DNA of 64,000 nt from Pseudomonas lini (GTDB lineage: Bacteria > Pseudomonadota > Gammaproteobacteria > Pseudomonadales > Pseudomonadaceae). Position numbers and translations under genes: made by a program. The notes under the pieces were generated by a model, which saw only the letters and a program-made list of their open reading frames with translations, was not told the origin of the DNA and did not search any database. Numbering within the stretch: position 1 is the first letter of the stretch; the number at the start of each line of letters is the position of its first letter. The DNA lies in assembly GCF_001042905.1 (NCBI RefSeq), contig NZ_JYLB01000006.1, positions 434,001 to 498,000 of the forward strand. The letters are read 5' to 3'. This document shows positions 16,864 to 27,035 of the stretch, one piece after another.

Positions 16864-16883
16864 TGACCTGTCTGCGCCGGTCA
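16864..16883. promoter_or_regulatory. Possible operator upstream of glyA-sox (TGACC-N10-GGTCA)
   Basis: A perfect 5-base inverted repeat spans 20 bases and lies about 84 bases before glyA, where an activator would bind. In P. aeruginosa the sox operon answers to GbdR and SouR; I cannot tell whether this is either site. Confidence 0.35.
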
Positions 16884-16966
16884 TACCATCGCATCCAAAG
16901 GGCACTGCCGTAACGCCAGTGCCTTACCGAGACGAATGGCGCATAGATGCCGCTGGGAGAGACGCG

Positions 16967-18220
<1,254 letters not shown>

Positions 18221-18243
18221 GCGCGGTTTTGGAGTAAATGACT

Positions 18244-19494
18244 ATGCAACGCTATTCGGGCTTCGGCCTCTTCAAACACTCCCTCAGCCATCACGAAAAC
18301 TGGCAGAAGATGTGGCGCACGCCGACCCCGAAAAAGGTCTATGACGTGGTCATCGTCGGCGGTGGCGGGCATGGTCTGGCGACCGCCTACTACCTGGCCA
18401 AGGAACACGGCATCACCAACGTGGCCGTGGTCGAGAAAGGCTGGCTGGGCGGCGGTAACACCGCGCGCAACACCACCATCGTTCGCTCCAACTACCTGTG
18501 GGACGAGTCGGCGCACCTGTACGAACACGCGATGAAACTGTGGGAAGGCCTGTCCCAGGACCTGAACTACAACGTGATGTTCTCCCAGCGCGGCGTTTAC
18601 AACTTGTGCCACACGCTTCAAGACATTCGTGATTCCGAGCGTCGTGTCAGCGCCAACCGCCTCAACGGCGTCGATGGCGAACTGCTCGATGCCAAACAAG
18701 TGGCTGACGAGATTCCGTACCTCGACTGCTCCAAGAACACTCGCTACCCGGTGATGGGCGCAACCGTCCAGCGTCGCGGCGGCGTGGCCCGTCACGATGC
18801 CGTGGCATGGGGCTTTGCCCGTGCCGCTGACGCCTTGGGCGTGGACCTGATCCAGCAGACCGAAGTGATCGGCTTCCGCAAGGAAAACGGTGTGTGCATC
18901 GGTGTTGAAACCAACAAGGGCTTCATCGGTGCCAAGCGCGTCGGTGTGGTCACCGCCGGTAACTCCGGGCACATGGCCAAACTCGCCGGTTTCCGTCTGC
19001 CGATCGAATCGCACCCGCTGCAAGCGCTGGTGTCCGAGCCGATCAAGCCGATTATCGACAGCGTGATCATGTCCAACGCCGTACACGGTTACATCAGCCA
19101 GTCCGACAAGGGCGACCTGGTGATCGGCGCCGGTATCGACGGCTACAACGGCTACGGCCAGCGCGGTTCGTATCCGGTGATCGAACACACCGTTCAGGCC
19201 ATCGTCGAGATGTTCCCGGTGTTGTCCCGCGTGCGCATGAACCGTCAGTGGGGCGGCATCGTCGACACCACGCCGGATGCGTGCCCGATCATTTCGAAAA
19301 CACCGGTACCGAACATGTTCTTCAACTGCGGTTGGGGCACCGGTGGCTTCAAGGCAACACCTGGCTCGGGCAACGTATTTGCCGCCAGCCTGGCCAAGGG
19401 TGAAATGCACCCATTGGCTGCACCTTTCTCCATCGACCGTTTCCACAACGGTGCGTTGATCGACGAACACGGCGCTGCTGCGGTTGCCCACTAA
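18244..19494 (+). CDS. soxB: Sarcosine oxidase beta subunit
   Basis: 416 residues. The FAD-binding motif VVIVGGGGHGLATAYYL is at about 35-51. The RGGVARHDAVAWGFARAA segment (about 178-195) belongs to the heterotetrameric sarcosine oxidase beta family, where covalent FMN and FAD sit. It carries the sarcosine-oxidising site. GGAG at 18230 gives a ten-base spacing to this ATG; the ATG at 18238 is only four bases away, so the later start is preferred. The gap to soxD is 14 bases. Confidence 0.94.
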   Translation: MQRYSGFGLFKHSLSHHENWQKMWRTPTPKKVYDVVIVGGGGHGLATAYYLAKEHGITNVAVVEKGWLGGGNTARNTTIVRSNYLWDESAHLYEHAMKLWEGLSQDLNYNVMFSQRGVYNLCHTLQDIRDSERRVSANRLNGVDGELLDAKQVADEIPYLDCSKNTRYPVMGATVQRRGGVARHDAVAWGFARAADALGVDLIQQTEVIGFRKENGVCIGVETNKGFIGAKRVGVVTAGNSGHMAKLAGFRLPIESHPLQALVSEPIKPIIDSVIMSNAVHGYISQSDKGDLVIGAGIDGYNGYGQRGSYPVIEHTVQAIVEMFPVLSRVRMNRQWGGIVDTTPDACPIISKTPVPNMFFNCGWGTGGFKATPGSGNVFAASLAKGEMHPLAAPFSIDRFHNGALIDEHGAAAVAH

Positions 19495-19508
19495 CAGGAG
19501 AAATCCCC

Positions 19509-19838
19509 ATGTTGCATATCTTCTGTCCTCACTGCGGCGAACTGCGCTCCGAAGAGGAATTCCACGCATCCGGCCAGGCGCACATCCCGCGTCCACTGGA
19601 TCCGAACAGCTGCACCGACGAGGAGTGGGGCGATTACATGTTCTTCCGCGACAACCCTCGCGGTCTGCACCACGAACTGTGGGATCACGTCGCCGGTTGC
19701 CGTCAGTACTTCAACGCCACCCGTGACACCGTGACCTACGAGATTCTCGAAACCTACAAGATCGGCGCCAAGCCGCAGTTCACCGACAAGACCGACAGCC
19801 CGAAAGCGGCCGCCACGGCTCTGGGAGAGAAGGTATGA
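19509..19838 (+). CDS. soxD: Sarcosine oxidase delta subunit
   Basis: 109 residues. The zinc-binding cysteine and histidine motif starts with CPHCGELRSEEEF (C6, C9), followed by the conserved WGDYMFFRDNPRG and a late C near HVAGCRQYF. This small subunit is structural in heterotetrameric sarcosine oxidase. CAGGAGAAA precedes the ATG, and its end overlaps soxA by four bases (ATGA). Confidence 0.94.
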   Translation: MLHIFCPHCGELRSEEEFHASGQAHIPRPLDPNSCTDEEWGDYMFFRDNPRGLHHELWDHVAGCRQYFNATRDTVTYEILETYKIGAKPQFTDKTDSPKAAATALGEKV

Positions 19839-22800
19839 GCCAGATCAATCGCCTGTCCAACGGCGGACGGATCGACCGTAACAAAGTGCTGAGCTTCACC
19901 TTTAACGGCCAAGTCTACAAAGGCTTTGAAGGTGATTCCCTGGCCGCAGCCTTGCTGGCCAACGGTGTCGACATCATCGGCCGCAGCTTCAAGTATTCGC
20001 GCCCACGCGGCATCTTCGCCGCCGGTGCCGAAGAGCCGAACGCTGTGCTGCAGATCGGTGCGACCGAAGCCACGCAAATCCCGAACGTACGTGCCACGCA
20101 ACAAGCGCTGTATCAAGGCCTGGTCGCCACCAGCACCAACGGCTGGCCGAGCGTGAACAACGACATGATGGGGATTCTCGGCAAGGTCGGCGGCAAGCTG
20201 ATGCCGCCGGGCTTCTACTACAAAACCTTCATGTACCCGCAATCGTTCTGGATGACCTACGAGAAGTACATTCGTAAGGCTGCCGGCCTTGGCCGCTCGC
20301 CGACCGAGAACGATCCGGACACCTACGACTACATGAACCAGCACTGCGACGTGCTGATCGTTGGCGCTGGCCCTGCGGGTCTGGCGGCTGCACTGGCGGC
20401 TGCCCGCAGCGGTGCGCGCGTGATCCTGGCCGATGAGCAGGAAGAGTTCGGCGGCAGCCTGCTCGACACCCGCGAAAGCCTTGACGGCAAACCTGCCACC
20501 GAGTGGGTCGCCAGCGTCATCGCCGAGCTGAAAAACACCCCGGACGTGCTGCTGTTGCCACGCGCCACGGTCAACGGTTACCACGACCATAACTTCCTGA
20601 CCATTCACGAGCGCCTCACCGATCACCTCGGCGACCGTGCTCCGATTGGCCAGGTACGTCAGCGTATCCACCGGGTTCGCGCCAAGCGTGTAGTGCTGGC
20701 GACCGGTACTCACGAGCGTCCACTGGTTTACGGCAACAACGACGTGCCGGGCAACATGCTCGCCGGCGCTGTGTCGACTTACGTGCGCCGTTACGGTGTG
20801 GCACCGGGCAAGAAACTGGTGCTGTCGACCAACAACGATCACGCCTATCGCGTTGCTCTGGATTGGCTCGACGCCAGCCTGCAAGTCGTCGCCATCGCCG
20901 ATGCCCGTAGCAATCCGCGCGGTGCGCTGGTTGAAGAAGCGCGCGCCAAAGGCATCCGCATCCTGACCGGCAGCGCCGTGATCGAGGCCCGTGGCAGCAA
21001 GCACGTGACCGCCGCTCGCGTTGCCGCGATTGACGTAAAAGCACACACCGTGACCAGCCCGGGCGAGTGGCTCGATTGCGACCTGGTCGCCAGCTCCGGC
21101 GGTTACAGCCCGGTGGTTCACCTGGCATCGCACTTGGGTGGCAAGCCGATCTGGCGTGAAGACATCCTCGGTTTCGTACCGGGCGAAGCACCGCAAAAAC
21201 GTGTGTGCGTCGGTGGCATCAACGGTGTCTACGGCCTCGGCGATTCGCTGGCCGATGGTTTTGAAGGGGGCGCTCGCGCCGCCAGCGAAGCCGGTTTCAG
21301 CGGGGTCGAAGCGACCTTGCCGAAAGCCCTGAGCCGTCTGGAAGAACCGACGCTGGCGTTGTTCCAGGTGCCGCACGAAAAAGCTACCGCACGGGCGCCG
21401 AAGCAATTCGTCGACCTGCAAAACGACGTCACCGCTGCCGCCATCGAACTGGCGACCCGCGAAGGCTTCGAGTCGGTCGAGCACGTCAAACGCTACACCG
21501 CACTGGGCTTCGGCACCGATCAGGGCAAGCTCGGCAACGTCAACGGTCTGGCCATTGCCGCCCGTTCGCTGAACGTGACCATCCCGCAGATGGGCACCAC
21601 CATGTTCCGCCCGAACTACACGCCGGTGACCTTCGGCGCCGTGGCCGGTCGTCACTGTGGGCACATCTTCGAGCCGGTTCGTTTCACCGCACTGCATCAT
21701 TGGCACGTGAAGAACGGCGCCGAGTTTGAAGACGTCGGTCAGTGGAAGCGTCCATGGTACTTCCCGAAAAACGGTGAAGACCTGCATGCCGCCGTGAAGC
21801 GCGAATGCAAAGCCGTGCGCGACAGCGTCGGCCTGCTGGACGCTTCGACCCTGGGCAAGATCGACATCCAGGGCCCGGACACCCGCGAGTTCCTCAACCG
21901 CATCTACACCAACGCCTGGACCAAGCTTGACGTGGGCAAGGCGCGTTACGGCCTGATGTGTAAAGAAGACGGCATGGTGTTCGACGACGGCGTGACTGCA
22001 TGCCTGGCCGATAACCATTTCGTGATGACCACCACCACCGGCGGTGCTGCACGCGTGCTGCAATGGCTGGAAATCTACCATCAGACCGAATGGCCAGACC
22101 TGAAGGTGTACTTCACTTCCGTGACGGATCACTGGGCAACCATGACCCTGTCCGGGCCGAACAGCCGCAAGCTGCTCAGCGAAGTCACCGACGTCGACTT
22201 GAGCAACGAAGCTTTCCCGTTTATGACCTGGAAAGAAGCTCTGGTCGGCGGTGTACCGGCGCGGGTGTTCCGGATTTCGTTTACCGGTGAGCTGTCGTAC
22301 GAAGTCAACGTGCAGGCCGACTACGCGATGGGCGTGCTCGAGAAAATCGTCGAGGCCGGGAAGAAGTACAACCTGACTCCGTACGGCACCGAAACCATGC
22401 ACGTACTGCGGGCCGAGAAGGGCTTCATCATCGTCGGTCAGGACACTGACAGCTCGATGACCCCGGACGATCTGAACATGGGCTGGTGTGTCGGTCGCAC
22501 CAAACCGTTCTCGTGGATCGGCTGGCGTGGCATGAACCGCGAAGACTGCGTGCGTGATCAGCGCAAACAGCTGGTCGGTCTGAAGCCGATCGATCCAACC
22601 AAATGGCTGCCGGAAGGTGCGCAACTGGTGTTCAACACCAAGCAAACCATCCCGATGACCATGGTTGGTCACGTGACTTCCAGCTACCTGCACAACTCCC
22701 TCGGCTATTCGTTTGCCATGGGTGTGGTCAAGGGCGGTCTGAAGCGCATGGGTGAGCGGGTGTTCGCACCGCTGGCCGACGGCAGCGTGATCGAGGCGGA

Positions 22801-22852
22801 AATCGTTTCTTCGGTGTTCTTCGATCCGAAAGGCGATCGCCAGAACGTGTAA
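19835..22852 (+). CDS. soxA: Sarcosine oxidase alpha subunit
   Basis: 1005 residues, the usual size. Three parts are visible: an N-terminal 2Fe-2S-like fold (about 15-95, SFKYSRPRGIFAAGAEEPNA) that lacks cluster cysteines as in other SoxA proteins, an NAD-binding domain with IVGAGPAGLAAALAAARSG at about 175, and a C-terminal GcvT-like tetrahydrofolate-binding half from about 610. It takes the methyl-derived formaldehyde to 5,10-methylene-THF. It is translationally coupled to soxD. A very long reverse-strand open frame covers it but is a codon-bias shadow. Confidence 0.95.
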   Translation: MSQINRLSNGGRIDRNKVLSFTFNGQVYKGFEGDSLAAALLANGVDIIGRSFKYSRPRGIFAAGAEEPNAVLQIGATEATQIPNVRATQQALYQGLVATSTNGWPSVNNDMMGILGKVGGKLMPPGFYYKTFMYPQSFWMTYEKYIRKAAGLGRSPTENDPDTYDYMNQHCDVLIVGAGPAGLAAALAAARSGARVILADEQEEFGGSLLDTRESLDGKPATEWVASVIAELKNTPDVLLLPRATVNGYHDHNFLTIHERLTDHLGDRAPIGQVRQRIHRVRAKRVVLATGTHERPLVYGNNDVPGNMLAGAVSTYVRRYGVAPGKKLVLSTNNDHAYRVALDWLDASLQVVAIADARSNPRGALVEEARAKGIRILTGSAVIEARGSKHVTAARVAAIDVKAHTVTSPGEWLDCDLVASSGGYSPVVHLASHLGGKPIWREDILGFVPGEAPQKRVCVGGINGVYGLGDSLADGFEGGARAASEAGFSGVEATLPKALSRLEEPTLALFQVPHEKATARAPKQFVDLQNDVTAAAIELATREGFESVEHVKRYTALGFGTDQGKLGNVNGLAIAARSLNVTIPQMGTTMFRPNYTPVTFGAVAGRHCGHIFEPVRFTALHHWHVKNGAEFEDVGQWKRPWYFPKNGEDLHAAVKRECKAVRDSVGLLDASTLGKIDIQGPDTREFLNRIYTNAWTKLDVGKARYGLMCKEDGMVFDDGVTACLADNHFVMTTTTGGAARVLQWLEIYHQTEWPDLKVYFTSVTDHWATMTLSGPNSRKLLSEVTDVDLSNEAFPFMTWKEALVGGVPARVFRISFTGELSYEVNVQADYAMGVLEKIVEAGKKYNLTPYGTETMHVLRAEKGFIIVGQDTDSSMTPDDLNMGWCVGRTKPFSWIGWRGMNREDCVRDQRKQLVGLKPIDPTKWLPEGAQLVFNTKQTIPMTMVGHVTSSYLHNSLGYSFAMGVVKGGLKRMGERVFAPLADGSVIEAEIVSSVFFDPKGDRQNV

Positions 22853-22864
22853 CACCACAGTCCC

Positions 22865-22956
22865 CTGTGGGAGCGGGCTTGCCCGCGATGAACGATAACG
22901 CGGTGCCACAGGCAGACCGAGTTGCTCCCATCGCGGGCAAGCCACGCTCCCACAGG
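22865..22956. repeat. REP hairpin pair between soxA and soxG
   Basis: Arms GGGAGCGGGCTTGCCCGCGA and the inverse of a GGGAGCGTGGCTTGCCCGCG variant. It sits inside an operon whose products form one complex, so it may adjust mRNA stability rather than end transcription. Confidence 0.9.
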
Positions 22957-22982
22957 AAATTGAATTCAGGAACAGGTGCTTT

Positions 22983-23615
22983 ATGACCGCAGCCAATGTT
23001 TACCAACAACGCCCAACCACCGGGGCCAAGGCCGAGTCGTCGCTGCATCATGCCGACCTCGCCAGCCTGGTGGGCAAGGGCCGCAAGAACGCCGGCGTGA
23101 TCGTGCGTGAGAAAAAACTCCTCGGCCACCTGACCATTCGTGGCGATGGCCACGATGCAGCGTTTGCCGCCGGCGTGCACAAGGCTCTTGGCCTGGAACT
23201 GCCAGCCGCGCTGACCGTGGTCATCAAAGGCGAAACCAGCCTGCAATGGATGGGGCCGGATGAATGGCTGCTGATCGTGCCGACTGGTGAAGAATTTGCC
23301 GCCGAGAAAAAGCTGCGTGAAGCACTGGGCGACCTGCACATCCAGATCGTCAACGTCAGCGGTGGCCAGCAGATCCTCGAACTCAGCGGCCCGAACGTGC
23401 GTCAGGTGCTGATGAAGTCCACCAGCTATGACGTGCACCCCAACAACTTCCCGGTGGGCAAGGCTGTGGGCACGGTGTTCGCCAAGTCGCAATTGATGAT
23501 CCGCCATACCGCCGAAGACACCTGGGAACTGCTGATCCGCCGCAGCTTCTCGGATTACTGGTGGTTGTGGTTGCAAGATGCTGCCGCTGAGTACGGGCTT
23601 AGCGTCCAGGCGTAA
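22983..23615 (+). CDS. soxG: Sarcosine oxidase gamma subunit
   Basis: 210 residues. It is a GcvT-like small subunit with LQWMGPDEWLLIVP (about 82-95) and LELSGPNVRQVLMKS (about 132-146), both typical of SoxG. It completes the heterotetramer. The start at 22983 follows CAGGAACAGG. A REP hairpin separates it from soxA by 130 bases. Confidence 0.94.
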   Translation: MTAANVYQQRPTTGAKAESSLHHADLASLVGKGRKNAGVIVREKKLLGHLTIRGDGHDAAFAAGVHKALGLELPAALTVVIKGETSLQWMGPDEWLLIVPTGEEFAAEKKLREALGDLHIQIVNVSGGQQILELSGPNVRQVLMKSTSYDVHPNNFPVGKAVGTVFAKSQLMIRHTAEDTWELLIRRSFSDYWWLWLQDAAAEYGLSVQA

Positions 23616-23633
23616 TTGTGGCGAGGGAGCTTT

Positions 23634-23754
23634 TGTGGCGAGGGGGCTTGCCCCCGTTGGGCTGCGAAGCGGCCCCAGAGTTCATCAGTTCAACCGTATT
23701 GAATGGTTTTACGACTGCTTCGCAGCCGAACGGGGGCAAGCCCCCTCGCCACAA
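23634..23754. repeat. REP hairpin pair, TGGCGAGGGGGCTTGCCCCC family, between soxG and purU
   Basis: Long arms also include the GCTGCGAAGC and GCTTCGCAGC extension. A partial extra TGTGGCGAGGGAGC copy stands just before it at about 23617. Confidence 0.9.
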
Positions 23755-23810
23755 GGTCCGTGCCAGTCTTCGCAGTCGCGTAGGTATTTTCGAACAGGAG
23801 TCACCGCACT

Positions 23811-24668
23811 ATGAGCCGCGCCCCAGACACATGGATTCTGACCGCCGACTGCCCTAGCGTCCTCGGCACCGTGGATGCGGTGACCCGCTTTCTGTTCGAG
23901 CAGGGCTGCTACGTCACCGAGCACCATTCCTTTGATGATCGGCTTTCGGGTCGTTTCTTCATTCGTGTGGAATTCCGTCAGCCCGACGGCTTCGACGAAC
24001 AAGCCTTCCGCGCCGGTCTCGAAGAACGCGGCCAAGCCTTCGGCATGATCTTCGAACTCACGGCGCCGAACTACCGCCCGAAAGTGGTGATCATGGTCTC
24101 CAAGGCCGATCACTGCCTCAACGATTTGCTCTACCGCCAGCGCATCGGTCAATTGTCGATGGACGTGGCCGCCGTGGTCTCCAACCACCCGGACCTCAAG
24201 CCGTTGGCCGACTGGCATCAGATTCCGTACTACCATTTTCCGCTGGACCCGAACGACAAACCGGCGCAGGAGCGTCAGGTCTGGCAGGTGGTCGAAGAGT
24301 CCGGGGCTGAACTGGTGATTCTTGCGCGCTACATGCAAGTCCTGTCGCCAGAGCTGTGCCGCAAACTCGACGGCAAGGCGATCAACATCCATCACTCCCT
24401 GCTGCCGGGTTTCAAAGGCGCCAAGCCTTATCACCAGGCCTACAACAAGGGCGTGAAACTGGTGGGTGCCACGGCGCATTACATCAACAACGACCTGGAC
24501 GAAGGCCCGATCATCGCCCAGGGCGTGGAGGCTGTGGATCATAGCCATTACCCCGAAGACTTGATCGCCAAAGGGCGGGATATCGAAGGGCTGACGTTGG
24601 CACGGGCTGTTGGTTATCACATTGAACGAAGGGTTTTTCTGAACGCCAATCGCACTGTCGTTCTTTAG
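23811..24668 (+). CDS. purU: Formyltetrahydrofolate deformylase
   Basis: 285 residues. An N-terminal ACT domain (about 8-85; ILTADCPSVLGTVDAVTRFLF) is followed by a formyltransferase-like catalytic domain with NIHHSLLPGF (H194, H195) and the later NNDLDEGPII segment with the catalytic Asp. It releases formate from 10-formyl-THF. Beside sarcosine oxidase it balances the folate one-carbon pool during betaine growth. A second purU copy is common in pseudomonads. Confidence 0.94.
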   Translation: MSRAPDTWILTADCPSVLGTVDAVTRFLFEQGCYVTEHHSFDDRLSGRFFIRVEFRQPDGFDEQAFRAGLEERGQAFGMIFELTAPNYRPKVVIMVSKADHCLNDLLYRQRIGQLSMDVAAVVSNHPDLKPLADWHQIPYYHFPLDPNDKPAQERQVWQVVEESGAELVILARYMQVLSPELCRKLDGKAINIHHSLLPGFKGAKPYHQAYNKGVKLVGATAHYINNDLDEGPIIAQGVEAVDHSHYPEDLIAKGRDIEGLTLARAVGYHIERRVFLNANRTVVL

Positions 24669-24675
24669 ATCGCTT

Positions 24676-24767
24676 TCGCGGGCAAGCCTCGCTCCTACAG
24701 GGTTGAGGTGGCCCGCGAAAAAATGGGAACGACTTCAATCCTGTAGGAGCGAGGCTTGCCCGCGAAA
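24676..24767. repeat. REP hairpin pair, GTAGGAGCGAGGCTTGCCCG family
   Basis: Two inverted arms between purU and fdhA, with an extra GCCCGCGAAAAAA half copy near 24711. Confidence 0.9.
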
Positions 24768-24875
24768 GGGCCCTCCCAAACAACACAAGATACACAGGCA
24801 ACAACCCGAGCAATCAACGCGCCGCCGATCCATGGCGACGCGACCGCTACATAAAAACAACAGCGAGGTGAAAGC

Positions 24876-26075
24876 ATGTCTGGCAATCGTGGTGTGGTGT
24901 ATCTCGGCAATGGCAAAGTCGAAATACAGAAAATCGACTATCCGAAAATGCAGGACCCGCGCGGCAGGAAGATTAACCACGCTGTCATCCTGCGTGTGGT
25001 TTCCACCAACATCTGTGGTTCCGACCAGCACATGGTGCGTGGCCGTACTACCGCTCAAACCGGCCTGGTACTGGGCCACGAGATCACCGGTGAAGTGATC
25101 GAGAAGGGCAGCGACGTCGAGAATCTGCAAATCGGCGACTTGGTGTCCGTACCGTTCAACGTAGCTTGCGGGCGCTGCCGTTCCTGCAAGGAAATGCACA
25201 CCGGTGTTTGCCTCAGCGTTAACCCGGCGCGTCCGGGCGGTGCCTATGGTTATGTCGACATGGGCGACTGGACCGGTGGTCAGGCTGAGTACGCGATGGT
25301 GCCGTATGCCGACTTCAACCTGCTGAAACTGCCGGATCGCGATCGCGCGATGGAAAAAATCCGCGACCTGACTTGCCTCTCCGACATCCTGCCGACCGGT
25401 TACCACGGCGCAGTGACCGCCGGCGTTGGCCCTGGCAGCACGGTGTACATCGCCGGTGCCGGTCCGGTTGGTCTGGCAGCTGCCGCTTCCGCTCGCCTGT
25501 TAGGCGCTGCGGTGGTGATCATCGGTGACGTCAACCCGATCCGCCTGGCTCACGCCAAGGCTCAGGGTTTCGAAATCGCCGACCTGTCGACAGACACCCC
25601 TCTGCACGAACAGATCGCCGCGCTGTTGGGCGAGCCTGAAGTGGATTGCGCCGTCGATGCGGTGGGCTTCGAAGCCCGCGGTCACGGCCATGACGGCGTG
25701 AAACACGAAGCTCCGGCGACCGTGCTCAACTCCCTGATGGGCGTGGTTCGGGTGGCTGGCAAAATCGGTATCCCCGGCTTGTACGTGACTGAAGACCCGG
25801 GTGCTGTGGATGCGGCCGCGAAAATGGGCAGCCTGAGCATTCGCTTCGGTCTGGGTTGGGCCAAATCCCACAGCTTCCACACCGGCCAGACGCCAGTGAT
25901 GAAGTACAACCGCCAGCTGATGCAGGCGATCATGTGGGATCGCATCAAGATTGCCGACATCGTGGGTGTTGAAGTCATCAGCCTGGATGACGCTCCACGT
26001 GGTTATGGCGAGTTCGATGCGGGCGTGCCGAAGAAGTTTGTGATCGATCCGCACAAGTTGTTCAGCGCGGCGTAA
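24876..26075 (+). CDS. fdhA: Glutathione-independent formaldehyde dehydrogenase
   Basis: 399 residues. It is a zinc-dependent medium-chain dehydrogenase: catalytic zinc ligands C47 (NICGSDQH), H68-E69 (LGHEITGEV), structural zinc cysteines C98, C101, C104 and C112, and a Rossmann motif near YIAGAGPVGLAAAA (about 191-204). The family oxidises formaldehyde without glutathione and holds NAD tightly. It removes the formaldehyde released by GbcA and sarcosine oxidation. AGCGAGGTG precedes the ATG. A strong terminator follows. Confidence 0.95.
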   Translation: MSGNRGVVYLGNGKVEIQKIDYPKMQDPRGRKINHAVILRVVSTNICGSDQHMVRGRTTAQTGLVLGHEITGEVIEKGSDVENLQIGDLVSVPFNVACGRCRSCKEMHTGVCLSVNPARPGGAYGYVDMGDWTGGQAEYAMVPYADFNLLKLPDRDRAMEKIRDLTCLSDILPTGYHGAVTAGVGPGSTVYIAGAGPVGLAAAASARLLGAAVVIIGDVNPIRLAHAKAQGFEIADLSTDTPLHEQIAALLGEPEVDCAVDAVGFEARGHGHDGVKHEAPATVLNSLMGVVRVAGKIGIPGLYVTEDPGAVDAAAKMGSLSIRFGLGWAKSHSFHTGQTPVMKYNRQLMQAIMWDRIKIADIVGVEVISLDDAPRGYGEFDAGVPKKFVIDPHKLFSAA

Positions 26076-26090
26076 GGCTTCACGCAAAGC

Positions 26091-26121
26091 AAAACGGCGA
26101 CCCTCGGGTCGCCGTTTTTTT
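26091..26121 (+). terminator. Rho-independent terminator after fdhA
   Basis: Stem ACGGCGACCC, loop TCG, stem GGGTCGCCGT, then seven T. It ends the sox-purU-fdhA transcripts. Confidence 0.92.
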
Positions 26122-26138
26122 ATGCGTCACACTAAACC

Positions 26139-26252
26139 TGTGGCGAGGGGGCTTGCCCCCGTTCGGCGGCGCAGCCGTCGTTAATCCAGACACCACATTT
26201 TGTCTGACACAACGGGGCGGTGCGGCGTTCCGACAAGCCCCCTCGCCACAAA
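26139..26252. repeat. REP hairpin pair, TGGCGAGGGGGCTTGCCCCC family
   Basis: The left arm is intact; the right arm is decayed at its inner edge (GACAAGCCCCCTCGCCACA). About 170 bases without further recognised features follow before the next gene. Confidence 0.85.
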
Positions 26253-26425
26253 AGTCGCCTCACTTCTTCCTCCAGATCCGGGTGCCTGTATGCCATTCAT
26301 CGCGTGAGTCCGGAGTTTCACGTTTCATAGAGGTGACGGGGGAACATGCCGACGGATGTCCGGTCAAATCGGCAGTTTTTCCGCCTCGTTACCGGGCGGT
26401 TTTCATGCCACTAGAGGATGTCTGG

Positions 26426-27034
26426 ATGAACGTTTCACGCGGTTTTGCACTGGCATCACTCATGGCTGTCGCTTCGTTTACGACGCTGGCTGCCAGCCCG
26501 GCCTTTGCACAGTTCAGTCTCGTTGATGCGGCCAAAGCGGTTTCGGCGATGCAGGGTGACGAAGGCGGCGAGGGCGATGATGATGCCGATGGCATCGTGG
26601 CGGCGGCGCCCAAGGCGGCCGGTTTGCTCAATACCCTGGGCTCGCAGCTCGACATCACCCCGGAACAGGCCATCGGCGGCGCCGGTGCGATGCTGGGGCT
26701 GGCCAGGAATCAACTCAGCGGCGAAGACTTCTCCGAGCTGAGTAAAAACGTGCCGGGCCTCAGTCAAATCGCTGGCAACAGTGCCATCGGTGGCCTGAAC
26801 GGTCTGGGCGGGTTGCTCGGCGCGGGGTCGGACAAGAATGCGTTGCTCGATGGCTTGCTGGGTAACGTCAAGGACACCAATGACCTGAACAACGCCTTCA
26901 GTGCCCTGGGCATGGACACCGGGATGATCGGCCTGTTTGCCCCGGTGATTCTGCAGTACCTCGGCCAGCAAGGTGTTGCCGGTTCGTTGCTGCAAAATCT
27001 CGGCGGGATCTGGGGCGCAGGCACCGGTAGCTGA
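26426..27034 (+). CDS. Secreted DUF2780 (VcgC/VcgE-like) protein
   Basis: 202 residues. A Sec signal peptide (about 1-28, ending SPAFA-Q) is followed by an acidic linker (GDEGGEGDDDADG) and a Gly/Leu-rich domain with repeated NxLxGLLG-type segments, as in DUF2780 proteins. The ATG at 26426 gives a proper signal peptide with AGAGGATGTCTGG upstream. It is probably periplasmic. The function is unknown. It is convergent with the acyltransferase gene, two bases away. Confidence 0.75.
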   Translation: MNVSRGFALASLMAVASFTTLAASPAFAQFSLVDAAKAVSAMQGDEGGEGDDDADGIVAAAPKAAGLLNTLGSQLDITPEQAIGGAGAMLGLARNQLSGEDFSELSKNVPGLSQIAGNSAIGGLNGLGGLLGAGSDKNALLDGLLGNVKDTNDLNNAFSALGMDTGMIGLFAPVILQYLGQQGVAGSLLQNLGGIWGAGTGS

Positions 27035-27035
27035 G

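Noticed and set aside
19754..22996. A 1080-codon open frame on the minus strand opposite soxA
   Set aside because: Low-complexity His/Gln/Val-rich translation typical of the antisense frame of high-GC genes; soxA on the plus strand is certain. The same applies to long frames at 1105-2277, 6717-7871, 12260-13747 and the plus-strand frame at 42386-44689 opposite glcB.
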